DNA of 45,241 nucleotides from Bacillota bacterium (GCA_016280895.1 JAEEHM010000087.1:1-45241), one strand, 5' to 3'; positions 7,609-15,868 are shown, counted from the first letter of the stretch. Made by a program: numbers and translations. The notes: generated by a model from the sequence alone, not told the origin.

Positions 7609-9993
7609 ATGTTGAATGTTAAAAAGCGTGATGGTAGTGTCGTAGAATTTAATTTAAAGAAAATTGAATCTGCAATTGAGAAAGCATTTGTATCTGTAAA
7701 TAGATTCTATACTACAGATATTATTGAGTTGTTAGCCTTAAGGGTTACAGCTAATTTTAAGGATAAAATTGTAGATAATACAATATCAGTTGAAGATATT
7801 CAAGATACAGTTGAAGTTACATTGATCCAAGCTAATTATACTGATGTTGCTAAAAGCTATATCATTTATAGAAAGCAACATGAAAATATTAGAAAGGCTC
7901 AAGAAACTGTTCTTGACTATAAGAGAACTGTTGATAATTATCTAAACATCAATGACTGGAGAGTTAAAGAGAATTCGACAGTTACATATTCAGTTGGTGG
8001 TTTGATTTTATCTAACTCAGGAGCAATTACAGCTAATTACTGGTTATCAGAAGTATATGATAAAGAAATTGGTGATGCTCATAGAAATTGTGATATTCAT
8101 ATTCACGATTTATCAATGCTTACTGGATATTGCGCTGGTTGGTCTTTAAAACAATTAATTACTGAAGGTTTAGGTGGTGTACCTGGAAAGATTACTTCTT
8201 CTCCTGCTAGCCATTTATCAACTTTATGTAATCAAATGACTAACTTCTTAGGTATCATGCAAAATGAATGGGCTGGTGCACAAGCATTTTCATCATTTGA
8301 TACTTATTTAGCACCATTCGTTAAAAAAGACAATTTAACATACAAAGAAGTTAAACAATGTGTTCAATCATTCATTTATGGTGTTAACACTCCATCTAGA
8401 TGGGGAACACAAGCTCCTTTCACTAATGTAACATTAGACTGGACAGTTCCAAATGACCTAGCAGAGCTTCCTGCAATCGTTGGTGGACAAGAACAAAACT
8501 TCAAATACAAGGATTGTCAAGAAGAAATGAAGATGGTCAATAAAGCTTTCATCGAAATTATGATTGAAGGTGATGCTAATGGACGTGGTTTCCAATACCC
8601 TATCCCTACATATTCAATCACTAAAGATTTCGATTGGAGCGAAACAGAAAATAATCGATTATTATTTGAAATGACTGCTAAATATGGTACTCCATATTTC
8701 TCAAATTATATCAATTCTGATATGGAACCATCTGATGTTAGATCAATGTGCTGTCGATTAAGATTAGATTTAAGAGAACTTAGAAAGAAATCTGGTGGTT
8801 TCTTCGGTTCTGGTGAATCTACTGGTTCTGTTGGTGTTGTTACTATCAACATGCCAAAGCTTGCATATTTATCAGAAAATGAAACTGAATTCTTTGATAG
8901 ATTAGAAAAGATGATGAATATTGCGGCTAGAAGCTTGAAGATTAAACGTAATGTTATCACTAAGCTATTAGATGCTGGCTTATATCCATATACTAAACGT
9001 TATTTAGGTACTTTCAACAACCACTTCTCTACAATCGGACTTGTTGGTATGAATGAATGTTGCTTAAACGCTAAATGGTTACGTAAAGATTTAACAAACA
9101 AAGAAGCTCAAGAATTTACTAAGAAGACTCTTAACTTCATGAGAAATAAATTATCAGATTATCAAGAACAATATGGTGATCTATATAATCTAGAAGCAAC
9201 TCCAGCTGAATCTACTTCATACAGACTTGCAAAACATGATAAGAAGAACTTCCCTGATATCATTACTGCATCAGGAAATGATAAAGTTCCTTATTACACA
9301 AATTCAAGTCATTTACCAGTAGGTTATACTGATGATATCTTCAGTGCTTTAGATATTCAAGATGAACTTCAAACACTTTATACATCTGGTACAGTATTCC
9401 ATGCCTTCTTAGGTCAAAAGATGCCATCTTGGCAAGCTACTGCTAATTTAGTTAGAAAGATTGCAGAAAATTACAAATTACCATATTACACAATCTCTCC
9501 AACATATTCAGTATGTGCTAAACATGGTTATATCACAGGTGAGGTTTATACTTGTCCAGTATGTGGTGAAAAGACTGAAGTATATTCTCGTATCACAGGT
9601 TACTACAGACCAGTTCAAAACTGGAATGATGGTAAAGCTGAAGAATTCAGAGAAAGAAAAGTATATAACATCAATACATCAGTTTTAAAGAAAAAGGAAG
9701 AAAGTCCAGTTGAAGATAACAAACAATGCGAATGCAATGAAGAAAAAGCAAGCTTTGATGAAAAATTAGTTCTTTTTGCAACAAAGACTTGTCCAAACTG
9801 CAAAATGAGCAAGATGATGTTAGATAAGGCTGGTATTAAATATCAAGTAGTTGATGCTGAAGAAAATCCAGATTTAACTAGACAATACAATGTTAAAAAA
9901 GCACCAACACTTCTTGTATTTAAAGATGATGAAAACTTTGATGTTTATGATAATGCATCAGAAGTTAAGCGTTATATTGAATCTAGAAAATAA
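7609..9993 (+). CDS. nrdD: Anaerobic ribonucleoside-triphosphate reductase with fused C-terminal glutaredoxin-like domain
   Basis: This 794-aa class III ribonucleotide reductase makes deoxynucleotides from NTPs without oxygen. Domains in order: an ATP-cone (about 1-95), the ten-stranded barrel with NECC and CDIHIHDL segments, then a zinc site (CAKHGY and CPVCGE) and the glycyl-radical loop RITGYYRPVQNWN near residue 675. After a Cys-rich linker (CECNEE) come 76 extra residues, 719-794. They carry CPNC at 728-731 and a K-K-A-P-T-L-L-V-F stretch typical of NrdH/glutaredoxin folds. This suggests the NrdD2 group, which is reduced by redoxins rather than formate. The flavoprotein reductase gene follows nine bases on; the activase nrdG is at 15869 on the other strand. 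GGAGG precedes the ATG. Confidence 0.97.
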   Translation: MLNVKKRDGSVVEFNLKKIESAIEKAFVSVNRFYTTDIIELLALRVTANFKDKIVDNTISVEDIQDTVEVTLIQANYTDVAKSYIIYRKQHENIRKAQETVLDYKRTVDNYLNINDWRVKENSTVTYSVGGLILSNSGAITANYWLSEVYDKEIGDAHRNCDIHIHDLSMLTGYCAGWSLKQLITEGLGGVPGKITSSPASHLSTLCNQMTNFLGIMQNEWAGAQAFSSFDTYLAPFVKKDNLTYKEVKQCVQSFIYGVNTPSRWGTQAPFTNVTLDWTVPNDLAELPAIVGGQEQNFKYKDCQEEMKMVNKAFIEIMIEGDANGRGFQYPIPTYSITKDFDWSETENNRLLFEMTAKYGTPYFSNYINSDMEPSDVRSMCCRLRLDLRELRKKSGGFFGSGESTGSVGVVTINMPKLAYLSENETEFFDRLEKMMNIAARSLKIKRNVITKLLDAGLYPYTKRYLGTFNNHFSTIGLVGMNECCLNAKWLRKDLTNKEAQEFTKKTLNFMRNKLSDYQEQYGDLYNLEATPAESTSYRLAKHDKKNFPDIITASGNDKVPYYTNSSHLPVGYTDDIFSALDIQDELQTLYTSGTVFHAFLGQKMPSWQATANLVRKIAENYKLPYYTISPTYSVCAKHGYITGEVYTCPVCGEKTEVYSRITGYYRPVQNWNDGKAEEFRERKVYNINTSVLKKKEESPVEDNKQCECNEEKASFDEKLVLFATKTCPNCKMSKMMLDKAGIKYQVVDAEENPDLTRQYNVKKAPTLLVFKDDENFDVYDNASEVKRYIESRK

Positions 9994-10002
9994 GAGGTTA
10001 AT

Positions 10003-10956
10003 ATGAAAACTATAAATGATAATATCAAATTAGATGATATAATTATTATAGGAGCAGGAGCAGCAGGTATGACTGCTGCTCTTTATTCTCTAAGAGCTGG
10101 TAAAAATGTAAGAATCTTTGAATGTGAAGGAATTGGTGGTCAAATAGCAACATCACCTCGTGTAGAAAACTTCCCAAGCATTAAAGAAATCTCAGGCTCT
10201 GATTTTAGTGATAATTTATCAAATCAAATTATGGACTTAGGTGCTGAATTTGAATTTGAAAAAATCATAAAAGTTGAGAAAGCTCTTTATAATGATAAAG
10301 AAATATTTGAAATAATATCAGAATATGATAACATCTTCTATTCAAAAGCCTTAATTATCGCAACTGGTGCTAAACACCGTCACATTGGTGTCGAAGGTGA
10401 AGAAGATTTAATCGGTAAGGGTGTAAGCTACTGTGCTACCTGTGATGGTGCTTTTTATAAGGGACAGGAAGTATGCTTAATTGGAGATGCAAATACTGCC
10501 CTTCAATATGCTCTTCTTCTTTCATCTTATTGCACAAAGGTTTATATGAATACCTTATTTGATAAATTCTTTGGTGAAAAAGCTTTAATTGATTTAGTTA
10601 AATCAAAAGAAAACATCATCATTGAACATAATCTTAATTTGATTAAATTCAATTATGATGATGAATTAAAATCATTAATCTTTGAAAACACAAAAACAAA
10701 AGAACAAAAAGAATTCAAAGTTCCTGCTTGTTTCATTTGCATCGGCCAAATCCCACAAAATGAGAATTTCGCTAATTTAGTTGATTTAGAAAAAGGTTAT
10801 ATTGTAACTGATAATGATATGCAAACTAAAACAGTAGGTTTATATGCAGTTGGTGATTGTAGAAGCAAAAAGATCAGACAACTTACAACAGCTGTCAACG
10901 ATGGTTCTATTGCTGCTATTAATGCATGTAGTTATATTGATAAATATTATAATTAA
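10003..10956 (+). CDS. Thioredoxin-reductase-like flavoprotein lacking NADPH motifs
   Basis: This 317-aa protein is of the TrxB family. The FAD motif GAGAAG is at 17-22, the redox CATC at 144-147 and the C-terminal FAD motif AVGDCR near 284. The second Rossmann motif, normally G-x-G-x-x-A followed by H-R-R, reads IGDANTA at 160-166 and is followed by YMNTLF. Both NADPH signatures are therefore lost. The family precedent is ferredoxin-linked, pyridine-nucleotide-independent flavin thioredoxin reductase of clostridia, which lacks the same motifs. The gene sits nine bases behind nrdD with AGAGG before its ATG. The natural inference is that it reduces the glutaredoxin domain fused to NrdD. Electron donor is inferred, not seen. 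Confidence 0.85.
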   Translation: MKTINDNIKLDDIIIIGAGAAGMTAALYSLRAGKNVRIFECEGIGGQIATSPRVENFPSIKEISGSDFSDNLSNQIMDLGAEFEFEKIIKVEKALYNDKEIFEIISEYDNIFYSKALIIATGAKHRHIGVEGEEDLIGKGVSYCATCDGAFYKGQEVCLIGDANTALQYALLLSSYCTKVYMNTLFDKFFGEKALIDLVKSKENIIIEHNLNLIKFNYDDELKSLIFENTKTKEQKEFKVPACFICIGQIPQNENFANLVDLEKGYIVTDNDMQTKTVGLYAVGDCRSKKIRQLTTAVNDGSIAAINACSYIDKYYN

Positions 10957-10981
10957 AAAAACTTATATAAATAATTTAAAC

Positions 10982-11020
10982 GACTGATTATATTAAAGAT
11001 ATAATAAATCAGTCTTTTTT
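10982..11020 (+). terminator. Intrinsic terminator of the nrdD-reductase operon
   Basis: GACTGATT / AATCAGTC form an 8-bp stem, with a further AT-rich inner pairing, followed by TTTTTT. It lies about 25 bases after the reductase stop. Confidence 0.8.
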
Positions 11021-11021
11021 A

Positions 11022-11050
11022 TTGACATGCCATAATAATTATGGTATAAT
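11022..11050 (+). promoter_or_regulatory. relBE-type promoter with built-in operator
   Basis: TTGACA (11022-11027), a 17-base spacer and TATAAT (11045-11050) form a consensus sigma-A promoter. The spacer contains a perfect 15-bp palindrome, CCATAAT-A-ATTATGG (11030-11044). A second ATTATGGTATAAT repeat follows. Antitoxin autoregulation here is expected from the family and inferred from position. Confidence 0.8.
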
Positions 11051-11087
11051 TATGGTATAATAAAGATACAAAAAGGAGATATTTAAC

Positions 11088-11375
11088 ATGCAATCTTTAC
11101 CAAGAATTTTACCAATCAATGAACTAAAAAACACTGCCAATATTTCTAAAATGTGTAAAGAAAATGATGGTCCTATTGTTATTACAAAAAATGGCTATAG
11201 CGATATGGTGATTATGAGTGTAGATTATTACGAGCAAAAAATCTTAAAGCTTCAAGAAGCAATTGCTTTAAATGAAGCGTTAAATGATCCAAACAGGCAT
11301 GAAGGAAGAATGGATTTAGATTCTTTCATTAAAGAGGTCATTAGAAATGGACATAAAGTATCAAGTAATAATTGA
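11088..11375 (+). CDS. Type II antitoxin, Phd/YefM family
   Basis: This 95-aa protein has the Phd/YefM N-terminal dimerisation and DNA-binding layout (PINELKNTANISKMCKEN... followed by PIVITKNGYSDMVIMS). Its charged, probably disordered C-terminus would bind the toxin. AAGGAG precedes the ATG. It overlaps the toxin gene by 29 bases. Its promoter carries an exact palindrome between the -35 and -10 boxes, as expected for autorepression. Antitoxins of this family block a RelE/ParE partner by wrapping its active surface. Confidence 0.88.
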   Translation: MQSLPRILPINELKNTANISKMCKENDGPIVITKNGYSDMVIMSVDYYEQKILKLQEAIALNEALNDPNRHEGRMDLDSFIKEVIRNGHKVSSNN

Positions 11376-11664
11376 AAAATGTGCGCAAAAAGATATAATC
11401 AACATTTACAATTATATTGCCTTTATTTTGGGTAATATTTTTGCTGCAGACAAATTAGTAAATAGAATATATGAGAAATTCGATGAGATTTCTTTGTTTC
11501 CAAAAAGTGCTCCAGTACTAAGTAATGAATTTGTCAATAATAGCAATATTAGAAAAATTTTAATAGACAATTACATTGCATTTTACGAGATTGATGAAGC
11601 CAGCAAAGAAATTATTATATTAAGGATTTTACATTGCTCCATGAATTATAATGAAATGTTCTAA
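11347..11664 (+). CDS. Type II toxin, RelE/ParE superfamily
   Basis: This 105-aa basic protein has the RelE/ParE pattern: an N-terminal strand (YQVIIEKCAQKDI), two helices containing A-A-D-K-L, and the C-terminal strands IRKILIDNYIAFYEID and IIILRILHCSMNY. Its ATG lies inside the antitoxin gene, eight bases after AAGAGGT, so translation is coupled. RelE members cleave ribosome-bound mRNA and ParE members poison gyrase. Motifs do not decide between them; the F-Y-E-I-D and I-L-R-[IV]-L-H spacing is common in both. Confidence 0.85.
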   Translation: MDIKYQVIIEKCAQKDIINIYNYIAFILGNIFAADKLVNRIYEKFDEISLFPKSAPVLSNEFVNNSNIRKILIDNYIAFYEIDEASKEIIILRILHCSMNYNEMF

Positions 11665-11688
11665 AGAATGGAGTTATATCAATACTAA

Positions 11689-11717
11689 AAAATGGTCAGA
11701 TTAATTCTGCCCATTTT
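11689..11717. terminator. Bidirectional terminator between toxin and flavodoxin genes
   Basis: AAAATGG / CCATTTT pair around an inner CAGA / TCTG stem with a small loop. The hairpin stands between two convergent genes, with T-rich sequence on both sides, and overlaps the flavodoxin stop codon. Confidence 0.6.
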
Positions 11718-12159
11718 CATTTTCTAACAACGATAATTTATTCAATTCTTCTTCATATTTCTTAGGTTCTTTTAAAATAATCACTTTACTTTCATGAAAG
11801 TTCTTATCTAAATATTTAAGTGCATGCTTAGCTGTACCACTACCACTATATAACACAAAGCTAGGTCTCACAAATTCATACTTTTTTAAAATGGTATTAA
11901 TAGGACTAGCAAGTCTAGCATTCCATATAGGAGAACCGATTACTACCTCGTCATCCATATTTAAATTTAAATCTAAATCATTGATTTTTGATTTAGCATG
12001 AATAGATGCTAAAAAACCACCTTGCATCATCTTAAAGAAAAATGATTTAGCAAGTCTCTTCTTCATTTCAATCTTTATTATTTGAAAATCTTTTTCTTTC
12101 AAATAATCAGCTACTACATCACCATTTCCTGTTTCACTAAAATAAATAAAATATTTCAT
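11701..12159 (-). CDS. Flavodoxin-like protein
   Basis: This 152-aa protein of the flavodoxin fold binds FMN and carries single electrons. The phosphate loop FSETGNGDVVADYL is at the N-terminus, and the isoalloxazine-side loop VIGSPIWNARLASPINTIL at about 74-92 follows the P-I-W-x5-P-[IV]-x-x-[FI] pattern of small flavodoxins. A third segment, YSGSGTAKHALKYL, would close the site. AAAGG stands before the ATG, which follows the acyltransferase stop by one base, so the two genes form an operon. Partner enzymes cannot be read from context. Confidence 0.82.
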   Translation of the reverse strand: MKYFIYFSETGNGDVVADYLKEKDFQIIKIEMKKRLAKSFFFKMMQGGFLASIHAKSKINDLDLNLNMDDEVVIGSPIWNARLASPINTILKKYEFVRPSFVLYSGSGTAKHALKYLDKNFHESKVIILKEPKKYEEELNKLSLLENENGQN

Positions 12160-12160
12160 G

Positions 12161-12982
12161 TTATAATTCTACCTTTCTATCATTTTTAAATATTGGATTA
12201 TATGGATTATTTTCTATTTTACCACATTTAATCATTTCATTAAATGTATCTATTGTCATTTTATCTATTGCATCATTTTTATCTAAGCTTTTATCAATTT
12301 CTTTAATTTCACATATTGTCAAATTTATGCAAGCTTCTTGTTTAAATATAGTTCTTCTTATCCAATTAGGTTTTCTAAAGGTGAAAATAATAGGTAAGAT
12401 CTTTTTATCATATTCATACGCAAATCTAAATGCGCCTTTTTTAAATGGTCTAAGGTATGGATACAATTCCCACATACTCCCTTCTGGATATACGTGTAAA
12501 CACTTATTATTTTCTAAGATTTCCTTAATAGCACCTAAGAATGTTTTTTTAGCTTTTACAGTTTCAACGGGAATTGGTATACCACCAACTAATCTAACTA
12601 AATTTCCACTTTCACCATTGATGTTCTTATCCCACACAATTACATATGGCTTAATTGGTTTAACTAGTCTTAAAATAGCTAAATAATCCCACATATGAAT
12701 ATGATTAGATACAGTGATAAGTCCATTCTTTAAATCTTTTTTATATTTCTTTAATAATTTTTTATTATATATTTTTATTCCAAGTCTTATTTTTGTCATT
12801 AGAAATACAAGCAAATATAATAATATTCTTACTAAGAATCTTTTAAATCTAAAAGATTTAGATTTATCAATATATGGATAATTCTCATCAAATATTAATT
12901 TCTTATCTTTTTTTATTTTTAAATAATGCATATCTGTATATTCAGGATATGGATATTTTTTACTTTTTGGATCAAACATCAT
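12161..12982 (-). CDS. 1-acyl-sn-glycerol-3-phosphate acyltransferase (PlsC-type)
   Basis: This 273-aa membrane-associated acyltransferase makes phosphatidic acid from lysophosphatidic acid. The catalytic N-H-x4-D motif appears as NHIHMWD near residue 93. The second motif is YPEGSMWE, where family members have F-P-E-G-T, and GGIPIPVE matches the third conserved block. One hydrophobic segment (RILLYLLVFLMTKIRLGI) precedes the catalytic part. Two adjacent ATGs (12982 and 12979) follow AAAGG. It shares its upstream region with the divergent HipB-like gene, so the operators there could act on both. The flavodoxin gene follows in the same operon. Confidence 0.85.
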   Translation of the reverse strand: MMFDPKSKKYPYPEYTDMHYLKIKKDKKLIFDENYPYIDKSKSFRFKRFLVRILLYLLVFLMTKIRLGIKIYNKKLLKKYKKDLKNGLITVSNHIHMWDYLAILRLVKPIKPYVIVWDKNINGESGNLVRLVGGIPIPVETVKAKKTFLGAIKEILENNKCLHVYPEGSMWELYPYLRPFKKGAFRFAYEYDKKILPIIFTFRKPNWIRRTIFKQEACINLTICEIKEIDKSLDKNDAIDKMTIDTFNEMIKCGKIENNPYNPIFKNDRKVEL

Positions 12983-13053
12983 TACTACCTTTATATTTAT
13001 AATTATTATATCATTTATTGATAGTATTGTCTACTTGCATTCTATTATATCAT

Positions 13054-13079
13054 AAAATATTACCTTTCGGTAATATTTT
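13054..13079. promoter_or_regulatory. HipB operator 1
   Basis: AAAATATTACC-TTTC-GGTAATATTTT is a perfect 11+4+11 palindrome in the intergenic region between the PlsC-type gene and the HipB-like gene. Confidence 0.75.
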
Positions 13080-13103
13080 ATCTATATTTCAATATTTCTT
13101 ACA

Positions 13104-13129
13104 AAAATATTACCGAACGTAAATATTTT
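13104..13129. promoter_or_regulatory. HipB operator 2
   Basis: It has the same left arm as operator 1, spacer GAAC, and a right arm with 9 of 11 matching bases. Its centre is 50 bases from that of operator 1. Confidence 0.7.
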
Positions 13130-13130
13130 C

Positions 13131-13178
13131 TTGATTTTTTGCTTTTATCGTGTTATAATATTACCGAGAGGTAATATT
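13131..13178 (+). promoter_or_regulatory. hipBST-like promoter with operator 3
   Basis: TTGATT (13131-13136) and TATAAT (13154-13159) are 17 bases apart. Operator 3 (13157-13178, AATATTACC-GAGA-GGTAATATT, perfect 9-bp arms) overlaps the -10 box, the expected start point and the GAGAGGT ribosome site. Bound repressor would block both transcription and, in a DNA sense, the whole short leader. Its centre is 51 bases from that of operator 2. Confidence 0.8.
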
Positions 13179-13179
13179 T

Positions 13180-13392
13180 ATGAAAACAATTGGTGAAGTA
13201 ATAAAAGAAAACAGAAAAAGAATGAAGTTAACCCAAAAACAAGTGGCAGTATATGCTGATGTAAGTCCTAAATTTATCATTGAGTTAGAAAATAATAAAC
13301 CGACAATTCAACTTGATAAATTATATGATGTTTTAAATGTTTTTGATTTAACATTACTAGTAGTAAGTAAAAAGGAGATTGAGAATAAATGA
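13180..13392 (+). CDS. HipB-like XRE-family antitoxin/repressor
   Basis: This 70-aa protein is a single helix-turn-helix domain: VIKENRKRMKLTQKQVAVYA at the start, then SPKFIIELENNKPTIQLDKL. It ends with a short strand-like VVSKKEIEN tail. It matches HipB-type repressors that lie before split HipA kinases. The ATG follows GAGAGGT, which itself lies inside an operator. Three copies of the AATATTACC palindrome upstream are its probable binding sites. It overlaps the next gene by four bases (ATGA). Confidence 0.88.
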   Translation: MKTIGEVIKENRKRMKLTQKQVAVYADVSPKFIIELENNKPTIQLDKLYDVLNVFDLTLLVVSKKEIENK

Positions 13393-13715
13393 AAATAGGA
13401 TATGTTTATTATGATGAAATATTTGCTGGTAAGATAATACAAGATGATAACAATGAGTTCATTTTTGAATATGATGATAAATATTTTGATGATAAAAACT
13501 GCAAAGCTATCAGCTTGACACTTCCAAAAGACAAAAAAAGATATACAAGTAATATTTTATTTCCGTTTTTTGATGGTTTGATTCCAGAAGGATATTTACT
13601 TGAAGTAGCTTTAAAGAAATTCAATATTTCCATAAATGATAGAATGTCGCTTCTTCTTAAAACATGTAAAAATCCAATTGGTATCGTGAGTGTAAGGGAG
13701 GAATATTATGAATAA
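13389..13715 (+). CDS. HipS-like protein (HipA N-terminal subdomain on its own)
   Basis: This 108-aa protein matches the N-terminal 'Couple_hipA' subdomain (PF13657): YYDEIFAGKI, ISLTLPKDKKRYTS, FPFFDGLIPEGYLLEVALKK and NPIGIVSV. In classical HipA this is fused to the kinase; here it is a separate gene. That is the layout of the three-component HipBST systems known from enteropathogenic Escherichia coli, in which HipS acts as the antitoxin. GGAG precedes the ATG, and it overlaps HipT by eight bases. The antitoxin role here is by analogy. Confidence 0.85.
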   Translation: MKIGYVYYDEIFAGKIIQDDNNEFIFEYDDKYFDDKNCKAISLTLPKDKKRYTSNILFPFFDGLIPEGYLLEVALKKFNISINDRMSLLLKTCKNPIGIVSVREEYYE

Positions 13716-14622
13716 TAAGATTTGTATGTGTTGTGGCAAAATATTAAATGATGCACAAATGTATTGGCATCCATCATGTATCAAGAAAATGTTTGATTCA
13801 TATACAATTCCTAAAATAGATATTGATGAAGAAAAAATAATTGATGAAAATTTAAATGCTGGAAAAATTCTTACTGGTGTACAAAAGAAGTTTTCTTTAG
13901 ATATTAATGTGAGAAAAGCACGTAAAACAGTATCAGTAATGAATCAAGAATATATCATAAAAACACAGCAAGCTAATTTAAATAATATTGTATATTATGA
14001 ATGGATAGGCATGAAGCTTGCAAATATTTGTGGAATTGATACTGTTGATTGTGGAATTATAAAAAATAATAATGATTTATTATTTATTATCAAAAGAATT
14101 GATCGACAAAATAATAAAAAAATACCAATGGAAGATTTTTGTCAGTTATCAAATAGCCAAACTGAATATAAATATAATGGTTCTTATGAAAGATGCTATA
14201 AGAATGTTATAAATAAATATTCTTTTTATGAAAACATTGATAAAATAAAGTTTTATAAAATCATCTTATTCTCATATATCATTGGCAATACAGATATGCA
14301 CCTAAAGAATTTTTCATTATATGAAATTGATGGAAAATATCAACTTACACCTGCATATGATTTAGTTCCAGTTTTAATGATCTTCAATCAAGAAGAAATG
14401 GCTCTTTCTATCAATGGCAAAAGAAAAAATATCACAAAGAATGATTTCTACCAATTTGGGCTTAGTATGGATATAGATAAAAGATTTATCGATTTAATTC
14501 ATAATGATTTCAAAAATAATAGAATCAAAATGAATGATTTTATTAATAATACCGATTTAAGTAATGAGGAAAAAGTAAAATTTATTAATTTTATCAATGA
14601 TAACATTAATAAATTATGTTAA
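13708..14622 (+). CDS. HipT-like serine/threonine kinase toxin
   Basis: This 304-aa HipA-family kinase lacks the N-terminal subdomain, which the previous gene provides. It opens with a Cys/His cluster (CMCCGK, then WHPSC) found in stand-alone HipT-like proteins. A Gly/Lys loop follows (TGVQKKFSLDI), then FIIKRIDR. The catalytic N-x-D-x-H-x-K-N motif reads GNTDMHLKNFS near residue 195, and the metal-binding PAYDLVPV lies near 217. All catalytic positions look intact. HipA-type kinases phosphorylate an aminoacyl-tRNA synthetase (GltX for HipA, TrpS for E. coli HipT) and stall translation; the target here is unknown. GGGAGG precedes the ATG. Confidence 0.9.
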   Translation: MNNKICMCCGKILNDAQMYWHPSCIKKMFDSYTIPKIDIDEEKIIDENLNAGKILTGVQKKFSLDINVRKARKTVSVMNQEYIIKTQQANLNNIVYYEWIGMKLANICGIDTVDCGIIKNNNDLLFIIKRIDRQNNKKIPMEDFCQLSNSQTEYKYNGSYERCYKNVINKYSFYENIDKIKFYKIILFSYIIGNTDMHLKNFSLYEIDGKYQLTPAYDLVPVLMIFNQEEMALSINGKRKNITKNDFYQFGLSMDIDKRFIDLIHNDFKNNRIKMNDFINNTDLSNEEKVKFINFINDNINKLC

Positions 14623-14628
14623 TAACAT

Positions 14629-14661
14629 AAAATGCAATTTCTTAAAAGGAAATTGCATTTT
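14629..14661. terminator. Bidirectional terminator
   Basis: A perfect 13-bp stem (AAAATGCAATTTC / GAAATTGCATTTT) with a 7-nt loop lies between convergent genes. There are A-tracts on one side and T-tracts on the other, so it serves both strands. Confidence 0.85.
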
Positions 14662-14664
14662 AAT

Positions 14665-15867
14665 TTAATTATATTTAAAGAATACTAATGCCATACAATT
14701 ATATAAATCACTCAGCCATGTATTATATGTATGACCAAGTGTTCCTTTATCTACAAAACATGTATTATCTTCTCTTAGTTTTCCATTAATGTTCATAAAA
14801 TAATTGTATGCATTTTTATGATCTGAGTATAGTGAATCATTTGTTGCACAAGCGTTGTATACAAATTTTATGTCATATTCTGTGTTTTTAAGTGTATTAG
14901 ATAAATCTGTATGTAGATAAGTTAAATCGATTAAACCGCCAGAAAACATGCCAAAATACGCAAAATATGGTAGGTCATAGGCCATAATTGTCCATGCTAT
15001 TTTAGAACCATATGACAAACCTGCAAATGCTCGATAATATCTTGATGAGATAAAATCTTCTGGTTTTATCTCATTTTTGTTTTTGTTGTAAAGACCAGCC
15101 TTAGTACGATATCTTGATTCACATTCTACCATGATATTATTGATTAATTCTTTATGGAAGTTTGCACTTTTGTTTAAATTAAAGGTTGGTGTAACAACAA
15201 TTGTTTCTTCACATTCTTTATTTTTGTGTAAATTATCAAGTAAGACCTTTGTTGCCTCAGTATATCCGCCTTTATATGAAAGTTGTGCTAACCAATATGC
15301 TGCATTTTCTCCACTTCCATGTAGTAGATATATTACATTATATTCTTTAGTTGTATCTTTATAATAAGAATTAGGTAAATACACAAAGAAGGTATTTTCA
15401 AAAGGATTGTTGTTGGCATAATCATAGCTTTGAAATACTACTTTTTCAACACTACCTGCATCTGTATCTGCAACTTTTGATTTATATTTAGAATTTAGGC
15501 TTCCTGTTTCATAATTCATAATATCACCACAATATATACATTTACCATCCACATATTCATGTTCTCTCACATAACCACAAATTGAGCACATTTGATTGCA
15601 TTTTTCAATATCATGAACACATTCATATCCACATTCGATACATTTTCCTCTTAAGAAATGATGTTTATGTGCTGGCATAACTTTACCACAAATCTTACAT
15701 TTTCCATTTATTATTATATCATGTTCACACATTAGTCCACAGTGAATACAAAAACCATCTTGAAATTCATGAACATGTCCTTTTGGTTCTTCCTGTTCTT
15801 CTGCTTTACAGCCAAATAAGCATAATAAACATAAAAATAATATCAATATCGTTCCTGTTTTTTTCAT
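14665..15867 (-). CDS. Lipoprotein esterase with N-terminal Cys-rich repeats
   Basis: This 400-aa exported protein has signal peptide MKKTGTILILFLCLLCLFGC, with the lipobox cysteine at residue 20. Residues 30-120 hold five short units of the form H-x-[FHY]-x-G-x-C-x-x-C-G, resembling zinc-ribbon knuckles common in gut surface proteins. From about 140 it is a putative esterase (PF00756, feruloyl-esterase/esterase-D type): LLHGSGENAAYWLAQL, nucleophile Ser285 in GLSYGS, and a likely catalytic His379 in LGHTYNTW. It is the last gene of the tgt operon, with AAGAGGAT before its ATG inside the end of nrdG. Hydrolysis of a carbohydrate or cell-wall ester outside the cell is an inference. Confidence 0.82.
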   Translation of the reverse strand: MKKTGTILILFLCLLCLFGCKAEEQEEPKGHVHEFQDGFCIHCGLMCEHDIIINGKCKICGKVMPAHKHHFLRGKCIECGYECVHDIEKCNQMCSICGYVREHEYVDGKCIYCGDIMNYETGSLNSKYKSKVADTDAGSVEKVVFQSYDYANNNPFENTFFVYLPNSYYKDTTKEYNVIYLLHGSGENAAYWLAQLSYKGGYTEATKVLLDNLHKNKECEETIVVTPTFNLNKSANFHKELINNIMVECESRYRTKAGLYNKNKNEIKPEDFISSRYYRAFAGLSYGSKIAWTIMAYDLPYFAYFGMFSGGLIDLTYLHTDLSNTLKNTEYDIKFVYNACATNDSLYSDHKNAYNYFMNINGKLREDNTCFVDKGTLGHTYNTWLSDLYNCMALVFFKYN

Positions 15868-15868
15868 A

